From positions 248,001-312,000 of the forward strand of contig NZ_JAHSTY010000002.1 in assembly GCF_019145355.1 (NCBI RefSeq): a stretch of 64,000 bases of DNA, given 5' to 3'. This DNA comes from Pseudomonas azadiae (GTDB lineage Bacteria > Pseudomonadota > Gammaproteobacteria > Pseudomonadales > Pseudomonadaceae). The notes below the pieces were generated by a model, which was not told the DNA's origin, ran no database searches, and saw only the letters and a list, made by a program, of their open reading frames with translations. A program made the translations under genes and the position numbers. This document shows positions 19,381-27,989 of the stretch, piece by piece; position 1 is the first letter of the stretch; every line of letters begins with the position of its first letter.

Positions 19381-19659
19381 ATGAAGTGCAGCATTCTAAC
19401 GGTCATTGTGTTGAGTGCGCTCGCATCCGCTGCGACGCAGGCTCAGGAGTTGCAAACCGTACCGGTCGCCCCCGCCCCGACACCAGGCGCGCCGGGCACC
19501 CCGACGCCGACGCTGTACCCGCAAGTCACCCCGCCAGCGGTGCCGAAGACCAACGGCTCGCCGCCCCTGGTGCCCATCGTGCTGCCAACGCCGCCCAAAG
19601 ACCAGACCGTGCCCGGCCTGCAGCAAAACGACAGCAAGCCAAAGACGCCCGGCGGTTAG
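19381..19659 (+). CDS. Small exported proline-rich hypothetical protein
   Basis: 92 residues. Signal peptide MKCSILTVIVLSALASAATQAQ, then a low-complexity tail of proline, threonine, valine and glycine (PVAPAPTPGAPGTPTP, ..PPLVPIVLPTPPKDQ). It has the look of a periplasmic or envelope linker protein; there is no recognisable domain. GGAG precedes the ATG at 19381. It is convergent with the cNMP-binding gene, whose stop codon overlaps this one. Confidence 0.6.
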   Translation: MKCSILTVIVLSALASAATQAQELQTVPVAPAPTPGAPGTPTPTLYPQVTPPAVPKTNGSPPLVPIVLPTPPKDQTVPGLQQNDSKPKTPGG

Positions 19660-20129
19660 CACTGTTGAGAAATAAGCTGCCCGTCGGCCATGCGCAGGCG
19701 TTTTGACAGGGCGATGGCGATGGCGCGGATGATCTTGGCGGCGACCCTGGGCGCTTCGTTGAGCATCTTTTCCAGGGAATCCTTGCCCAGGTTCAACAGC
19801 ACGCAATCACTGGCGGCCACGCAACTGGCCGAACGCCGCTCGCCGTCGAGCACGGCCATTTCGCCAAAGGCCCGGCCGCTGCGCAGGGTGGCGATGGTCA
19901 GGCGCTGGCCGTCAGGGTTGGTTTTCTGCACCGCCACCTGGCCGCTGTGGATGATGCACATGAAGGTACCGGCATCACCCTCAAGGAAAATCACCTCGTC
20001 ACGGGCAATGCTGCTGATATTGAAGTAGCCGGCGGCGATGTGGAAATCTTCCGGCAGCAGGGGATCGAACAGGCCGCAGTCCATCAGCATGTCGCGGATC
20101 TCGTCATTCAGTAGCGTGGGTTGTGCCAT
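19656..20129 (-). CDS. Cyclic-nucleotide-binding domain protein
   Basis: 157 residues, essentially one cNMP-binding beta-roll: EVIFLEGDAGTFMCIIHSGQVAVQ, then the phosphate-binding cassette region SGRAFGEMAVLDGERRSASCVA (about residues 84–105), and a C-terminal helix. There is no DNA-binding domain, so it is not a CRP-type regulator. It may sense cAMP or c-di-GMP for a partner protein, which I cannot identify. It is encoded 69 bp after ptrB on the same strand. Confidence 0.85.
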   Translation of the reverse strand: MAQPTLLNDEIRDMLMDCGLFDPLLPEDFHIAAGYFNISSIARDEVIFLEGDAGTFMCIIHSGQVAVQKTNPDGQRLTIATLRSGRAFGEMAVLDGERRSASCVAASDCVLLNLGKDSLEKMLNEAPRVAAKIIRAIAIALSKRLRMADGQLISQQC

Positions 20130-20160
20130 GGCTGCAATCTTGGTCCGTCAATCTTGTAGG

Positions 20161-20186
20161 GTGGTCCTTCGTTCAGACAGGACCAC
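20161..20186 (-). terminator. Hairpin after ptrB
   Basis: GTGGTCC and GGACCAC form a perfect 7-bp stem with a 12-base loop, 12 bases beyond the ptrB stop codon on the minus strand. There is no T run, so termination strength is doubtful; the next gene on the strand starts 31 bases further. Confidence 0.4.
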
Positions 20187-20198
20187 GGCGCTAAGTTC

Positions 20199-22241
20199 CT
20201 AAATCAATCCCAGTGCCTTGAACACAAATGCATATTCGAGCGCTACGTCACGCAATCCCTGGTAGCGACCGCTCATACCGCCGTGGCCGGCGCCCAGTTC
20301 GGTCTTGAGCAGCAGCAGGTTGTCGTCGGTCTTAGTGTCGCGCAGCCTGGCCACCCATTTGGCCGCTTCCCAATATTGCACGCGGCTGTCGTTGTAGCCG
20401 GCGATCACCAGCATGGCCGGGTAGGCTTGGGCGCGAACGTTTTCGTACGGTGCATAGGCCTTGATGCGTGCATACACCTCGGGTTCCTGCGGGTTGCCCC
20501 ACTCGTCGTACTCGGTGACCGTCAGCGGCAACTCCGGGTCGAGCATGGTGTTGAGCACGTCGACGAACGGCACTTCGGCAATCGCCGCCTGGAACAGCTC
20601 AGGGCGCTGGTTGAGCACCGCGCCGATCAGCAGACCGCCGGCACTGCCGCCGCTGATCACCAGTTGTTTGGACGTGGTCAGGCCTTCGGCGATTAAGTGT
20701 TCGGCGCAGGCGATAAAGTCGCTGAACGTGTTCTGTTTGTGTTCCTGCTTGCCGTTGCGGTACCAGGCTTCGCCCAGCTCGCCGCCGCCGCGCACATGCG
20801 CAATTGCAAACGCCACGCCGCGGTCCAGCAGGCTCAGGCGGGCATGGGAAAACCACGGGTCAAGGCTCGAACCGTAGGCGCCGTAGCCGTACAGGTACAG
20901 CGGCGTGGGTTTGCCGAGCTGGTCGCGCTTGACCACCAGGCTGATCGGCACCTGGGTGCCATCCGTCGAGGTGGCCCACAGGCGCTGGCTCACGTAGTCG
21001 TCAGCGTTGAACACGCCGAGCACCGGGGTTTCCTTGAGCACCTGTTGCGCGCCGCTGGCAAGCTCCAGCTGGCGTACCTGGGCCGGGCGGTTCAGGGCTT
21101 CATAGCGCAGGCGAATCCTGTCGCTGGCAAATTCCAGGCTGTTCTGCACGTAAAGGCTGTAGGCCGCATCGGGCAATTCGACGCGATAGGCCGGCACGCC
21201 CTGCGGGTGCACTTCGATCACCGGCAGGCCGCCGATGCGCAGGCTCAGGGTCATGGCGCCGGTGTTCAGGCTCACGCCGTCGAGCATCACCTCGTCACTG
21301 TGGGGGATCAGGTTTTGCCATTCATCTTCGGTCGGCACGTCGCCGATGTCGGTCGCAACGAACAGCGCGTAATTGATGCCATCCCGGTTGCTGCGGATAA
21401 ACCAGGTCCACGCGCCGTTCAATTGGCCGTGGTCGACATCGTACTCATGGTCTTCGACCCGAGGCGCCAGGCAGGTGAACGCCAGGTGCGGCTGGTCGGC
21501 ATCCAGCGCCCAGACTTCGCTGGTGGTCTTGCTGCCAAGCGAGAGCAGCAACTGGCGCTCGGAACTTGAACGGTAGCAATGCAGGAAGAAACGGCCGTCG
21601 GGCTCGTGGAACACTTCCTGCGCCGCCGTGCCATCCAGGCGATAGCGATACAGCTTGTGCGGGCGGTGGGTGTCGTCCAGTTCGCCGAAGAACAGGGTCA
21701 GGCTGTCATTGGCCCAAGTCATGCTACCGTCGCAGTTCTCGAACGCCAGTTCACTGACTTTGTCGGTGGCCAGTTCCTTCACGTACAGGGTGTAAATCTC
21801 TTCACCGCTGGTATCGAGGCTGTAGGCCAGGCGCTGGTGGTTGGGGCTGATGCTGAACGCGCCGAGGGAGAAGAAACCGCCATTGGCCAGTGCGTTGGGG
21901 TCCAGCAGCAGTTGCTCGCTGCTTTCATCCACTTGGAGGCTGTCATCGGCAGGGCGGCGGCAGCGGTAGTGGCGCGCGTATTCGTCGCCGGCGGTGGTGC
22001 GGGTGTAATAAAGATACGGGCCCCACGGCGAGGGCAGCGACAGGTCGGTCTCGAGGATGCGGCCCTTGATCTCTTCGAACAGGGTTTCGCGCAGCGCTTG
22101 CTGATCGGCGAGCTGCGATTCCTGCCAGGCGTTCTCGGCCTTGAGGTAGTCGAGCACCTCGGCGCTGTCACGTTCTTGCAGCCAGGCGTACGGATCCGGG
22201 CCTTGGGCCTTGCGGGCAATCGGGGGGAGCGATGTAGGCAT
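20199..22241 (-). CDS. ptrB: Oligopeptidase B (S9A serine peptidase)
   Basis: 680 residues, the normal size of the family. A beta-propeller occupies roughly residues 1–400 and the alpha/beta-hydrolase catalytic domain the rest. The catalytic Ser is in SGGSAGGLLIG (near 532), the Asp in AGYNDSRVQYWE (near 617), and the His in GAGHGGMSGR (near 651). It cleaves small peptides after basic residues in the cytoplasm. GGGELGEAWYRNGK upstream of the Ser is also typical. It is divergent from the membrane protein at 22332. Confidence 0.93.
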   Translation of the reverse strand: MPTSLPPIARKAQGPDPYAWLQERDSAEVLDYLKAENAWQESQLADQQALRETLFEEIKGRILETDLSLPSPWGPYLYYTRTTAGDEYARHYRCRRPADDSLQVDESSEQLLLDPNALANGGFFSLGAFSISPNHQRLAYSLDTSGEEIYTLYVKELATDKVSELAFENCDGSMTWANDSLTLFFGELDDTHRPHKLYRYRLDGTAAQEVFHEPDGRFFLHCYRSSSERQLLLSLGSKTTSEVWALDADQPHLAFTCLAPRVEDHEYDVDHGQLNGAWTWFIRSNRDGINYALFVATDIGDVPTEDEWQNLIPHSDEVMLDGVSLNTGAMTLSLRIGGLPVIEVHPQGVPAYRVELPDAAYSLYVQNSLEFASDRIRLRYEALNRPAQVRQLELASGAQQVLKETPVLGVFNADDYVSQRLWATSTDGTQVPISLVVKRDQLGKPTPLYLYGYGAYGSSLDPWFSHARLSLLDRGVAFAIAHVRGGGELGEAWYRNGKQEHKQNTFSDFIACAEHLIAEGLTTSKQLVISGGSAGGLLIGAVLNQRPELFQAAIAEVPFVDVLNTMLDPELPLTVTEYDEWGNPQEPEVYARIKAYAPYENVRAQAYPAMLVIAGYNDSRVQYWEAAKWVARLRDTKTDDNLLLLKTELGAGHGGMSGRYQGLRDVALEYAFVFKALGLI

Positions 22242-22331
22242 GGATTATTCTCTATCGGGCGGACGGTGGCAGGCATTGCAGCCGCGACTCGCAAAAGCCG
22301 TTATCATAGCCGCCTGTTTGCCAACCTTGCC

Positions 22332-22802
22332 ATGGACACCATGACCGAGAACGATTATCTGACCGCTTGGGGCCTTTACGCCTTCGCTGCTTTGGGCTGC
22401 CTGTTGGTGTGGTGGCGCATGACCCGCTGGATCTGGCGTTGGTTGCGCGAGCCGCTGCAATTGCTGATGGCGGTGTTGCTGTTCAGCCCGACCATCGTCG
22501 ACCCGGTCAAGACCCAGTTCGCGCCGGCCGTGGCCATCACCGCCCTGGACCTGGTGCTCAAGGTCGGCAATAACGCCTGGCGGGCTATTTCCGATTTGTT
22601 CATGTACACCCTGATCGCCTTTGGCGTGTACCTGGTGATTGTGCTGATCCGCTGGCCCATCGAGCGCGCCGCCAACGCCCGCCGCGAGCGCAAGGCCGCC
22701 ACCGATGCGGCACTGGCCGCCGAACCGCCTGAAGACGAAGACGACGTGCCTTTTCGGCGTCCCGCTCCGGTGAGCGGCATGCGGGTCGAACCGCGCCTTT
22801 AA
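22332..22802 (+). CDS. Small three-helix inner-membrane protein of unknown function
   Basis: 156 residues. The helices are at about residues 11–28 (AWGLYAFAALGCLLVWW), 43–53 plus a following apolar stretch, and 92–107 (TLIAFGVYLVIVLIRW). The C-terminal 45 residues are charged and face the cytoplasm. It is followed after 30 bp by the class II amidotransferase and then by another membrane protein, so the three probably form an operon. I do not recognise the family. A second ATG nine bases on is an equally possible start. Confidence 0.7.
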   Translation: MDTMTENDYLTAWGLYAFAALGCLLVWWRMTRWIWRWLREPLQLLMAVLLFSPTIVDPVKTQFAPAVAITALDLVLKVGNNAWRAISDLFMYTLIAFGVYLVIVLIRWPIERAANARRERKAATDAALAAEPPEDEDDVPFRRPAPVSGMRVEPRL

Positions 22803-22832
22803 CGTTGTCCGCCCTGCATCGAGAGCCCCGGC

Positions 22833-23609
22833 ATGTGTGAATTATTGGGCATGAGTGCCAACGTCCCCACCGATATCGTGTTCAGCTTTACCGGGTTGAT
22901 GCAGCGCGGCGGGCGCACCGGTCCCCACCGTGACGGTTGGGGCATTGCCTTCTATGAGGGCCGTGGCCTGCGCCTGTTCCAGGACCCGGCCGCGAGCAGT
23001 GAATCGGAAGTGGCGTTGCTGGTGCAGCGTTACCCGATCAAGAGTGAAGTGGTGATTGGTCACATCCGCCAGGCCAACGTCGGCAAGGTCAGCCTGGCCA
23101 ACACCCATCCGTTCGTACGCGAGCTGTGGGGCCGCAACTGGTGTTTCGCCCATAACGGCCAGTTGGCGGATTTCAACCCGCGCGCGACCTTCTACCGCCC
23201 GGTCGGCGATACCGACAGCGAGGCGGCGTTCTGCGATTTGCTCAACCGTGTGCGCGAAGCCTTCCCCGAGCCGGTGGACCTTGAAAAGGTCCTGCCGGAA
23301 CTGATCGCTGCCTGCGCCGAATACCGCAGCAAAGGCGTGTTCAACTGCCTGCTCAGCGACGGCGACTGGCTGTTTTGCTATTGCTCGACCAAGCTGGCAC
23401 AGATTACCCGCCGCGCGCCCTTTGGCCCGGCGCGCTTGAAAGATGTCGACGTGATCGTCGATTTTCAGGCTGAAACCACGCCCAATGACGTGGTCACCGT
23501 GATCGCCACCGAGCCGTTGACCGACAATGAAAACTGGACCCGCTACGAACCGGGCCAATGGAGCCTGTGGCGACGCGGTGAATGCGTCAGCCAGGGCGTT
23601 ACCGAGTAA
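22833..23609 (+). CDS. yafJ: Class II glutamine amidotransferase (YafJ-like)
   Basis: 258 residues beginning [15 protein letters not shown], so Cys2 becomes the N-terminal nucleophile after removal of Met1. Further Ntn-hydrolase features are [14 protein letters not shown] (about residues 28–41), [10 protein letters not shown] and the oxyanion-region FAHNGQL near 107. There is only the glutaminase domain and no synthetase domain, as in YafJ. The acceptor of the ammonia or amide group is unknown. It lies in an operon between two small membrane proteins. Confidence 0.9.
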   Translation: MCELLGMSANVPTDIVFSFTGLMQRGGRTGPHRDGWGIAFYEGRGLRLFQDPAASSESEVALLVQRYPIKSEVVIGHIRQANVGKVSLANTHPFVRELWGRNWCFAHNGQLADFNPRATFYRPVGDTDSEAAFCDLLNRVREAFPEPVDLEKVLPELIAACAEYRSKGVFNCLLSDGDWLFCYCSTKLAQITRRAPFGPARLKDVDVIVDFQAETTPNDVVTVIATEPLTDNENWTRYEPGQWSLWRRGECVSQGVTE

Positions 23610-23620
23610 GGATATCGATC

Positions 23621-24163
23621 ATGTTGCTCAGTTATCTGCGGTTGGTGCTGTTTGCCATTGGCCTGTTGGTCGGTGTGCAAGTGCCGGGTTTCATCAATGA
23701 CTACGCCAAGCGCGTCGAGGCCCACCTGATCGAGGCGCAGACCGGCCTTAGCGGGTTTGAAACCACCGCGCGGCAGTTCTTCAACGGGGATCTGCAGGCG
23801 TTGGTAGCGCATTACCGCGCCAGTGATGACCCGGTGTTCCAGAGCGACGCCAACAGCCTCGGCGCGATGCTCGACCGCCGGGTGGCGTTGGACAAGCAAT
23901 TCCAGGCCATGCAAGGCCCGTGGTATATCCGCGCCCTGCAAGTGGCGGTCGCGGCGGATCCAGACATCCGCCAGGAAACCTGGAATGGCTACAGCTACCA
24001 GATCCTGTTGACCCCCGAAGCGATGGGCTGGGGACTGGGCGGGGCGATGCTGCTGTCGTTTGGCATCGAGTGCCTGTTCCGTCTGATCGATTGGGTGGTG
24101 TTGGGCGGTCGGCGCCTGCGCCAGAGCCGACCGATCGAAGAGCGTGACCTCAAAGGCCTCTGA
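23621..24163 (+). CDS. DUF2937-like membrane protein
   Basis: 180 residues, starting MLLSYLRLVLFAIGLLVGVQVPGFINDYAKRVEAHL: one N-terminal membrane helix. A soluble stretch of about 100 residues follows, then a second helix (WGLGGAMLLSFGIECLFRLIDWVVL, about residues 140–164). The style matches DUF2937 proteins of Pseudomonas, of unknown function. The ATG at 23621 has AAGGAT upstream. It is the last gene of the set beginning at 22332. Confidence 0.72.
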   Translation: MLLSYLRLVLFAIGLLVGVQVPGFINDYAKRVEAHLIEAQTGLSGFETTARQFFNGDLQALVAHYRASDDPVFQSDANSLGAMLDRRVALDKQFQAMQGPWYIRALQVAVAADPDIRQETWNGYSYQILLTPEAMGWGLGGAMLLSFGIECLFRLIDWVVLGGRRLRQSRPIEERDLKGL

Positions 24164-24179
24164 AGGCCGCCTTGGTCAA

Positions 24180-24429
24180 TGTGGGAGCTGCGATAGCCAT
24201 TGGTATCTACACAGCCTGACATATCTCTCTGTAGTGAGCGGGCTTGCCCCGCGCTGGGCGTGAAGCGGCCCCAAACCAGGCGAATTGGCTTTGTCTGAAA
24301 CTGCGCGGTGTCTTTATTGGGGCGGCTTCGCCACCCAGCGCGGGACAAGCCCGCTCACTACACATTGCTTATGCGCCTCGGAAGATGTGCAGATACCCAG
24401 GCTGCGATGCAGGCAAGCCAGCTCCCACA
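24180..24429. repeat. Composite nested repeat, locus C (rearranged)
   Basis: The outer REP has lost nine bases on the left (TGTGGGAGCTGCGATAGC) and its central spacer on the right. The middle element runs 24198–24401 between CATTGGTATCTACACA and a decayed TGTGCAGATACCCAGG, flanked by CTGCGATAGC (24188–24197) and CTGCGATG (24402–24409). The inner palindrome, 24230–24362, has its centre inverted relative to loci A and B: AAACCAGGCG comes first and TCTTTATTGGGG last. Confidence 0.88.
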
Positions 24430-24432
24430 GTT

Positions 24433-25353
24433 TTAATCGGGTTTATTCAGTAACATCCGCTCTTCGCCAACCTCTTCGGCGTAGCGGGCAACGACCTTCT
24501 GGCACAACCCCACAATCTCCTCCACCAACTCCACCCCCACGCGCCACGACACCACCACCTGCAAGTTCGGCAGGCGCTGCGCCATCGGCAGCATCACCAA
24601 CTCGCCACGCGCCAGTTCCTCCCTGACCAGCACCGGCGGCAACGCGCCAATCCCAAAGCCATCACGCAACAACCGGGTAATCGCCGAGACCGAGTTGACA
24701 CAGTTCATCCGTGGTGCGGCCACACCGTTGGCCTGCATCAGGCTGATCACGTCCTGGTGCGGGTGGGAGTTTTTCGAGTAGGTGATGATGCGTTCCTGGG
24801 CCAGCTCGGCGAGTGAGGCATAGTCGCGGTGGTAGATCGACTGGCTCGCGACGATCCAGGCCATGGGATGGCTCGCCAGCTCGAGGCTGCGCACGGTTTC
24901 GAGGCGCAGCAGGTCGGTTTGCAGGATCAGGTCGAGGAAGCCTTTTTGCAGCTGATCGCTGAGGTTAAGCGCGGTATCGGCGACCAACTCAATTTCCACC
25001 CGGGGGAAATGGTCCATCAGTTCCGCCACAAACGGGCTGAGCCAGGTGTGGATCACCGTGTCCATTGCGCCGATGCGGATGCGCCCGACCTTGCTGCTGG
25101 AGGTTTCTAGGGACTGCTTCAGGCCCTGCATGGTCACCATCATCTGCTCGGCGTAATCGAGCACCTTCAAGCCTTCCGGCGTCAGGCTCACGCCGCGCGA
25201 ATCGCGCAGAAACAGCTTTACGCCCAATTCGCTTTCCAGCACCGCGATACGGCTGGAAATCGACGCCTGGGTGGTGAACAGCTTCTCGGCGGTCAGGCGG
25301 AAACTCTTGAGCTTGGCCACCCAGACGAAGGTTTCGAGGAACTTCAAATTCAT
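24433..25353 (-). CDS. LysR-family regulator of the 5-oxoprolinase operon (inferred)
   Basis: 306 residues. The N-terminal helix-turn-helix is MNLKFLETFVWVAKLKSFRL then TTQASISSRIAVLESELG. The effector domain runs from about residue 90 (GRIRIGAMDTVIHTWLSPFV). It is divergent from pxpABC across 176 bp, so it very probably controls that operon; the ligand might be 5-oxoproline or a related compound. Its stop codon lies three bases from the end of composite repeat C. Confidence 0.88.
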   Translation of the reverse strand: MNLKFLETFVWVAKLKSFRLTAEKLFTTQASISSRIAVLESELGVKLFLRDSRGVSLTPEGLKVLDYAEQMMVTMQGLKQSLETSSSKVGRIRIGAMDTVIHTWLSPFVAELMDHFPRVEIELVADTALNLSDQLQKGFLDLILQTDLLRLETVRSLELASHPMAWIVASQSIYHRDYASLAELAQERIITYSKNSHPHQDVISLMQANGVAAPRMNCVNSVSAITRLLRDGFGIGALPPVLVREELARGELVMLPMAQRLPNLQVVVSWRVGVELVEEIVGLCQKVVARYAEEVGEERMLLNKPD

Positions 25354-25529
25354 GGGATCAACTTTTTCTTATGCATGGATCGGTTTTTATTAGTTGGACG
25401 CCGCACCGGGCCAGCGCCAAAAATCGAGTCATTCCACGATAAGCGCCGTTGGGGTGTGAGGACAAGTTGCGCGTTCGGCGTAATAAATCCCACACTACAA
25501 AATAACAAAGCCTACAGGAGCACCAAGCC

Positions 25530-26270
25530 GTGAGCCGTCTTTTACTCAATTGCGACATCGGCGAAAGCTTTGGCAATTGGACCCTGGGTCTGGATGCCGA
25601 GGTCATGCCGTTTATCGATTGCGCCAACGTGGCCTGCGGCTTCCATGCCGGCGACCCGAGCATCATGCGCAAAACCGTCAGCCTGGCGCTCAAGCACGGC
25701 GTGCAAATCGGCGCGCACCCGGCGTACCAGGACCTGCAAGGCTTCGGTCGCCGCTCCATGGCCTACACGCCGCAGGAAATCCAGGACCTGTTGCACTACC
25801 AGATCGGCGCCCTCGACGGCATCTGCCGCGCCCAGGGCGGGCGCGTCAGCTACGTCAAACCCCACGGCGCGATGTACAACGACATGATGGCCAACCCTGT
25901 GCAACTGCGCGCAGTCATCCAGGCCGTCGCCGCGTATGGCGAATTGCCGCTGATGCTGCTGGCCACCCGCGACAACAGCGCGGCCCAGGCCTTGGGCGAT
26001 GAGTACGGCGTGACACTGTGGTTCGAAGCCTTCGCCGACCGTGCCTACGACGCCCGGGGCCATCTGGTGTCGCGCCAGTTGCCTGGCGCTGTGCACCATG
26101 ATTCCGAGATCATCGTGCAACAAGCCCTGACGATTTCCCGTGGCGAAAATCTGACGGCCAGTGACGGCAGCCCGCTGATCCTGCGAGCCGATACCTTGTG
26201 CGTGCACGGCGACAACGCCAGCTCGGTCGCGGCGGTGCAGCGCATTCGCGAGGCATTGAAGCCAGCATGA
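25530..26270 (+). CDS. pxpA: 5-oxoprolinase subunit A (LamB/YcsF family)
   Basis: 246 residues from a GTG with an AGGAG site. Hallmarks of the family are [12 protein letters not shown] at the N-terminus, [11 protein letters not shown] (about residues 36–46) and [11 protein letters not shown] (about 109–119). These residues line the catalytic site of the PxpABC complex, which hydrolyses 5-oxoproline to glutamate using ATP. The stop overlaps the pxpB start (ATGA), so the subunits are translationally coupled. Confidence 0.95.
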   Translation: MSRLLLNCDIGESFGNWTLGLDAEVMPFIDCANVACGFHAGDPSIMRKTVSLALKHGVQIGAHPAYQDLQGFGRRSMAYTPQEIQDLLHYQIGALDGICRAQGGRVSYVKPHGAMYNDMMANPVQLRAVIQAVAAYGELPLMLLATRDNSAAQALGDEYGVTLWFEAFADRAYDARGHLVSRQLPGAVHHDSEIIVQQALTISRGENLTASDGSPLILRADTLCVHGDNASSVAAVQRIREALKPA

Positions 26271-26971
26271 AGCCGCGCATTGAAGTGGTGGCCATCGACT
26301 GCCTGATGGTGCGTCTGTTTGACGAGATTGCCGAAGCCAATATGCCGTGGATGCTCGCCGCTGCCCAAGGCCTGCGCAGCGGGTTTGGTGCAGCCCTGGT
26401 GGACCTGGTGCCGTCCTACAGCACCTTGATGGTGCATTACGACCTCAGCGCCTTGAGCCCGGCACAGGCACGCGAGCTGATCGACCAGGCACTCACCAAC
26501 CTGCAGCCCCAGTCCCGGGGCAGTGGCCAGTGCCATGTGCTGGCGGTGTGGTACGACCTGAGCGTCGGCCCGGAGCTGACATTACTCAGCCAGCGGAGTG
26601 GCCTGGCCGTAGACGAGGTGATCCGCCGCCACAGCGCCCATGAGTACCAGGTATTTGCCCTCGGTTTCGCGCCTGGCTTCGCCTTTATGGGGCTGGTGGA
26701 CGAGCGCCTTGCCGCGCCGCGCCTCAATACCCCGCGCAAACGTGTGGCCGCCGGCAGCGTCGGCATTGCCGAACGACAAACCGCCGCCTACCCGGTGGTT
26801 TCTCCGGGCGGCTGGAACCTGATCGGCCGCACACCGGCCAAACTCTTCGACCGCGAGCGCGACGGCTACAGCCTGATGCAGCCCGGCGACACGGTGCGTT
26901 TTGAGCCGGTCGACCACGCCGAATTCATCAACCTGGGTGGCGATGACACGCCGTTGGAGGCGCAGGCATGA
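26267..26971 (+). CDS. pxpB: 5-oxoprolinase subunit B (KipI-like)
   Basis: 234 residues. The carboxyltransferase-type domain 1 signature is clear: [23 protein letters not shown], then [20 protein letters not shown] and [12 protein letters not shown]. It pairs with PxpC as the two halves of a carboxylase-like ATP-using unit. It starts at the ATG overlapping the pxpA stop and ends with another ATGA overlap with pxpC. Confidence 0.94.
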   Translation: MKPRIEVVAIDCLMVRLFDEIAEANMPWMLAAAQGLRSGFGAALVDLVPSYSTLMVHYDLSALSPAQARELIDQALTNLQPQSRGSGQCHVLAVWYDLSVGPELTLLSQRSGLAVDEVIRRHSAHEYQVFALGFAPGFAFMGLVDERLAAPRLNTPRKRVAAGSVGIAERQTAAYPVVSPGGWNLIGRTPAKLFDRERDGYSLMQPGDTVRFEPVDHAEFINLGGDDTPLEAQA

Positions 26972-27882
26972 GCCGCTTGATCATCGAGGCCAGCACACCG
27001 CTGTGCCTGTTGCAGGACGCCGGCCGCTTTGGCGTGCGTCACCTGGGCGTGACCCAGGGTGGGGCGCTGGACTGGGTGTCGATGTTTTGGGCCAACTGGT
27101 TGCTGGGCAATGCGCTGGACGCGCCGGTGGTCGAAATCACCCTGGGGGGCTTCACCGTACAGGCCGAGGATTATTGCCTGCTGGCACTGGCCGGTGCGGA
27201 CTTGGGCGCCTTTATCGACGAGCGCGCCATCAGCCCCGGCCGCAGTTTTATCCTGCAAAAGGGCCAGCGTTTGCGCTTCACCCAGCCGTTCAGCGGTGCG
27301 CGGGCCTACCTCGCGGCACCGGGTGGGTTTGATGCGCCGGATGTGCTCGGCAGCTGCGCCACCGTTGTGCGTGAGGAGCTGGGTGGGGTGGACGGTTTCG
27401 GCAAGGCATTGGCCGTAGGCGGGCGCCTGGCTTATTCCGGTACGGGCGGTGCGATGAAGGTGCTGAGCGATCCAGGCCCGCAGACCAAGGTCCCATTGGA
27501 TGTGATTATCGGCGCCCAGATCGGCCAGTTCAGCGGGCAAAGCCTGTTCGACGCGTTCAACACCGACTGGGCCCTGGACAGCCGCGCCGACCGCATGGGC
27601 ATGCGCCTGCTGGGCACGCCGTTGCAGTATCAAGGGCCGTCGCTGATTTCTGAAGGGATTCCATTGGGGGCGATTCAGGTGCCGCCGGATGGGCAGCCGA
27701 TTGTGTTGCTCAATGATCGGCAAACAATTGGTGGTTATCCGCGTCTTGGCGCGTTGACGCCGTTGTCGCTGGCGCGTCTGGCGCAGTGTCTGCCGGGGGA
27801 GAAGGTGCGGTTGGCGCCGGTGGTGCAGGCGACGGCGCATCGGCAGCATCTCGACTTTTTGCAGCGTTTTGTAGACTGCTAA
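26968..27882 (+). CDS. pxpC: 5-oxoprolinase subunit C (KipA-like)
   Basis: 304 residues of the biotin-dependent-carboxylase-like family: LQDAGRFGVRHLGVTQGGALD at about 16–36, FQ/YLAAPGGFD near 112–121, and a late RMGMRLLGTPL. It completes the PxpABC 5-oxoprolinase complex. It is the last gene of the operon; an outward-facing REP pair follows within a few bases of the stop. The usual third-domain cysteine chemistry is absent, as normal for this family. Confidence 0.94.
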   Translation: MSRLIIEASTPLCLLQDAGRFGVRHLGVTQGGALDWVSMFWANWLLGNALDAPVVEITLGGFTVQAEDYCLLALAGADLGAFIDERAISPGRSFILQKGQRLRFTQPFSGARAYLAAPGGFDAPDVLGSCATVVREELGGVDGFGKALAVGGRLAYSGTGGAMKVLSDPGPQTKVPLDVIIGAQIGQFSGQSLFDAFNTDWALDSRADRMGMRLLGTPLQYQGPSLISEGIPLGAIQVPPDGQPIVLLNDRQTIGGYPRLGALTPLSLARLAQCLPGEKVRLAPVVQATAHRQHLDFLQRFVDC

Positions 27883-27886
27883 GAGC

Positions 27887-27970
27887 ATCGCAGGCAAGCC
27901 AGCTCCCACATTCAGACTGTATTTCAACCCTGGAATACATTCCCCTGTGGGAGCTGGCTTGCCTGCGATG
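27887..27970. repeat. Outward-facing REP pair
   Basis: ATCGCAGGCAAGCCAGCTCC-CACA comes first and TGTGGGAGCTGGCTTGCC-TGCGAT second, with a spacer that includes GGAATACATTC. It lies between convergent pxpC and the VWA gene. Confidence 0.9.
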
Positions 27971-27989
27971 ACGCCGGTCAATCCACCGC

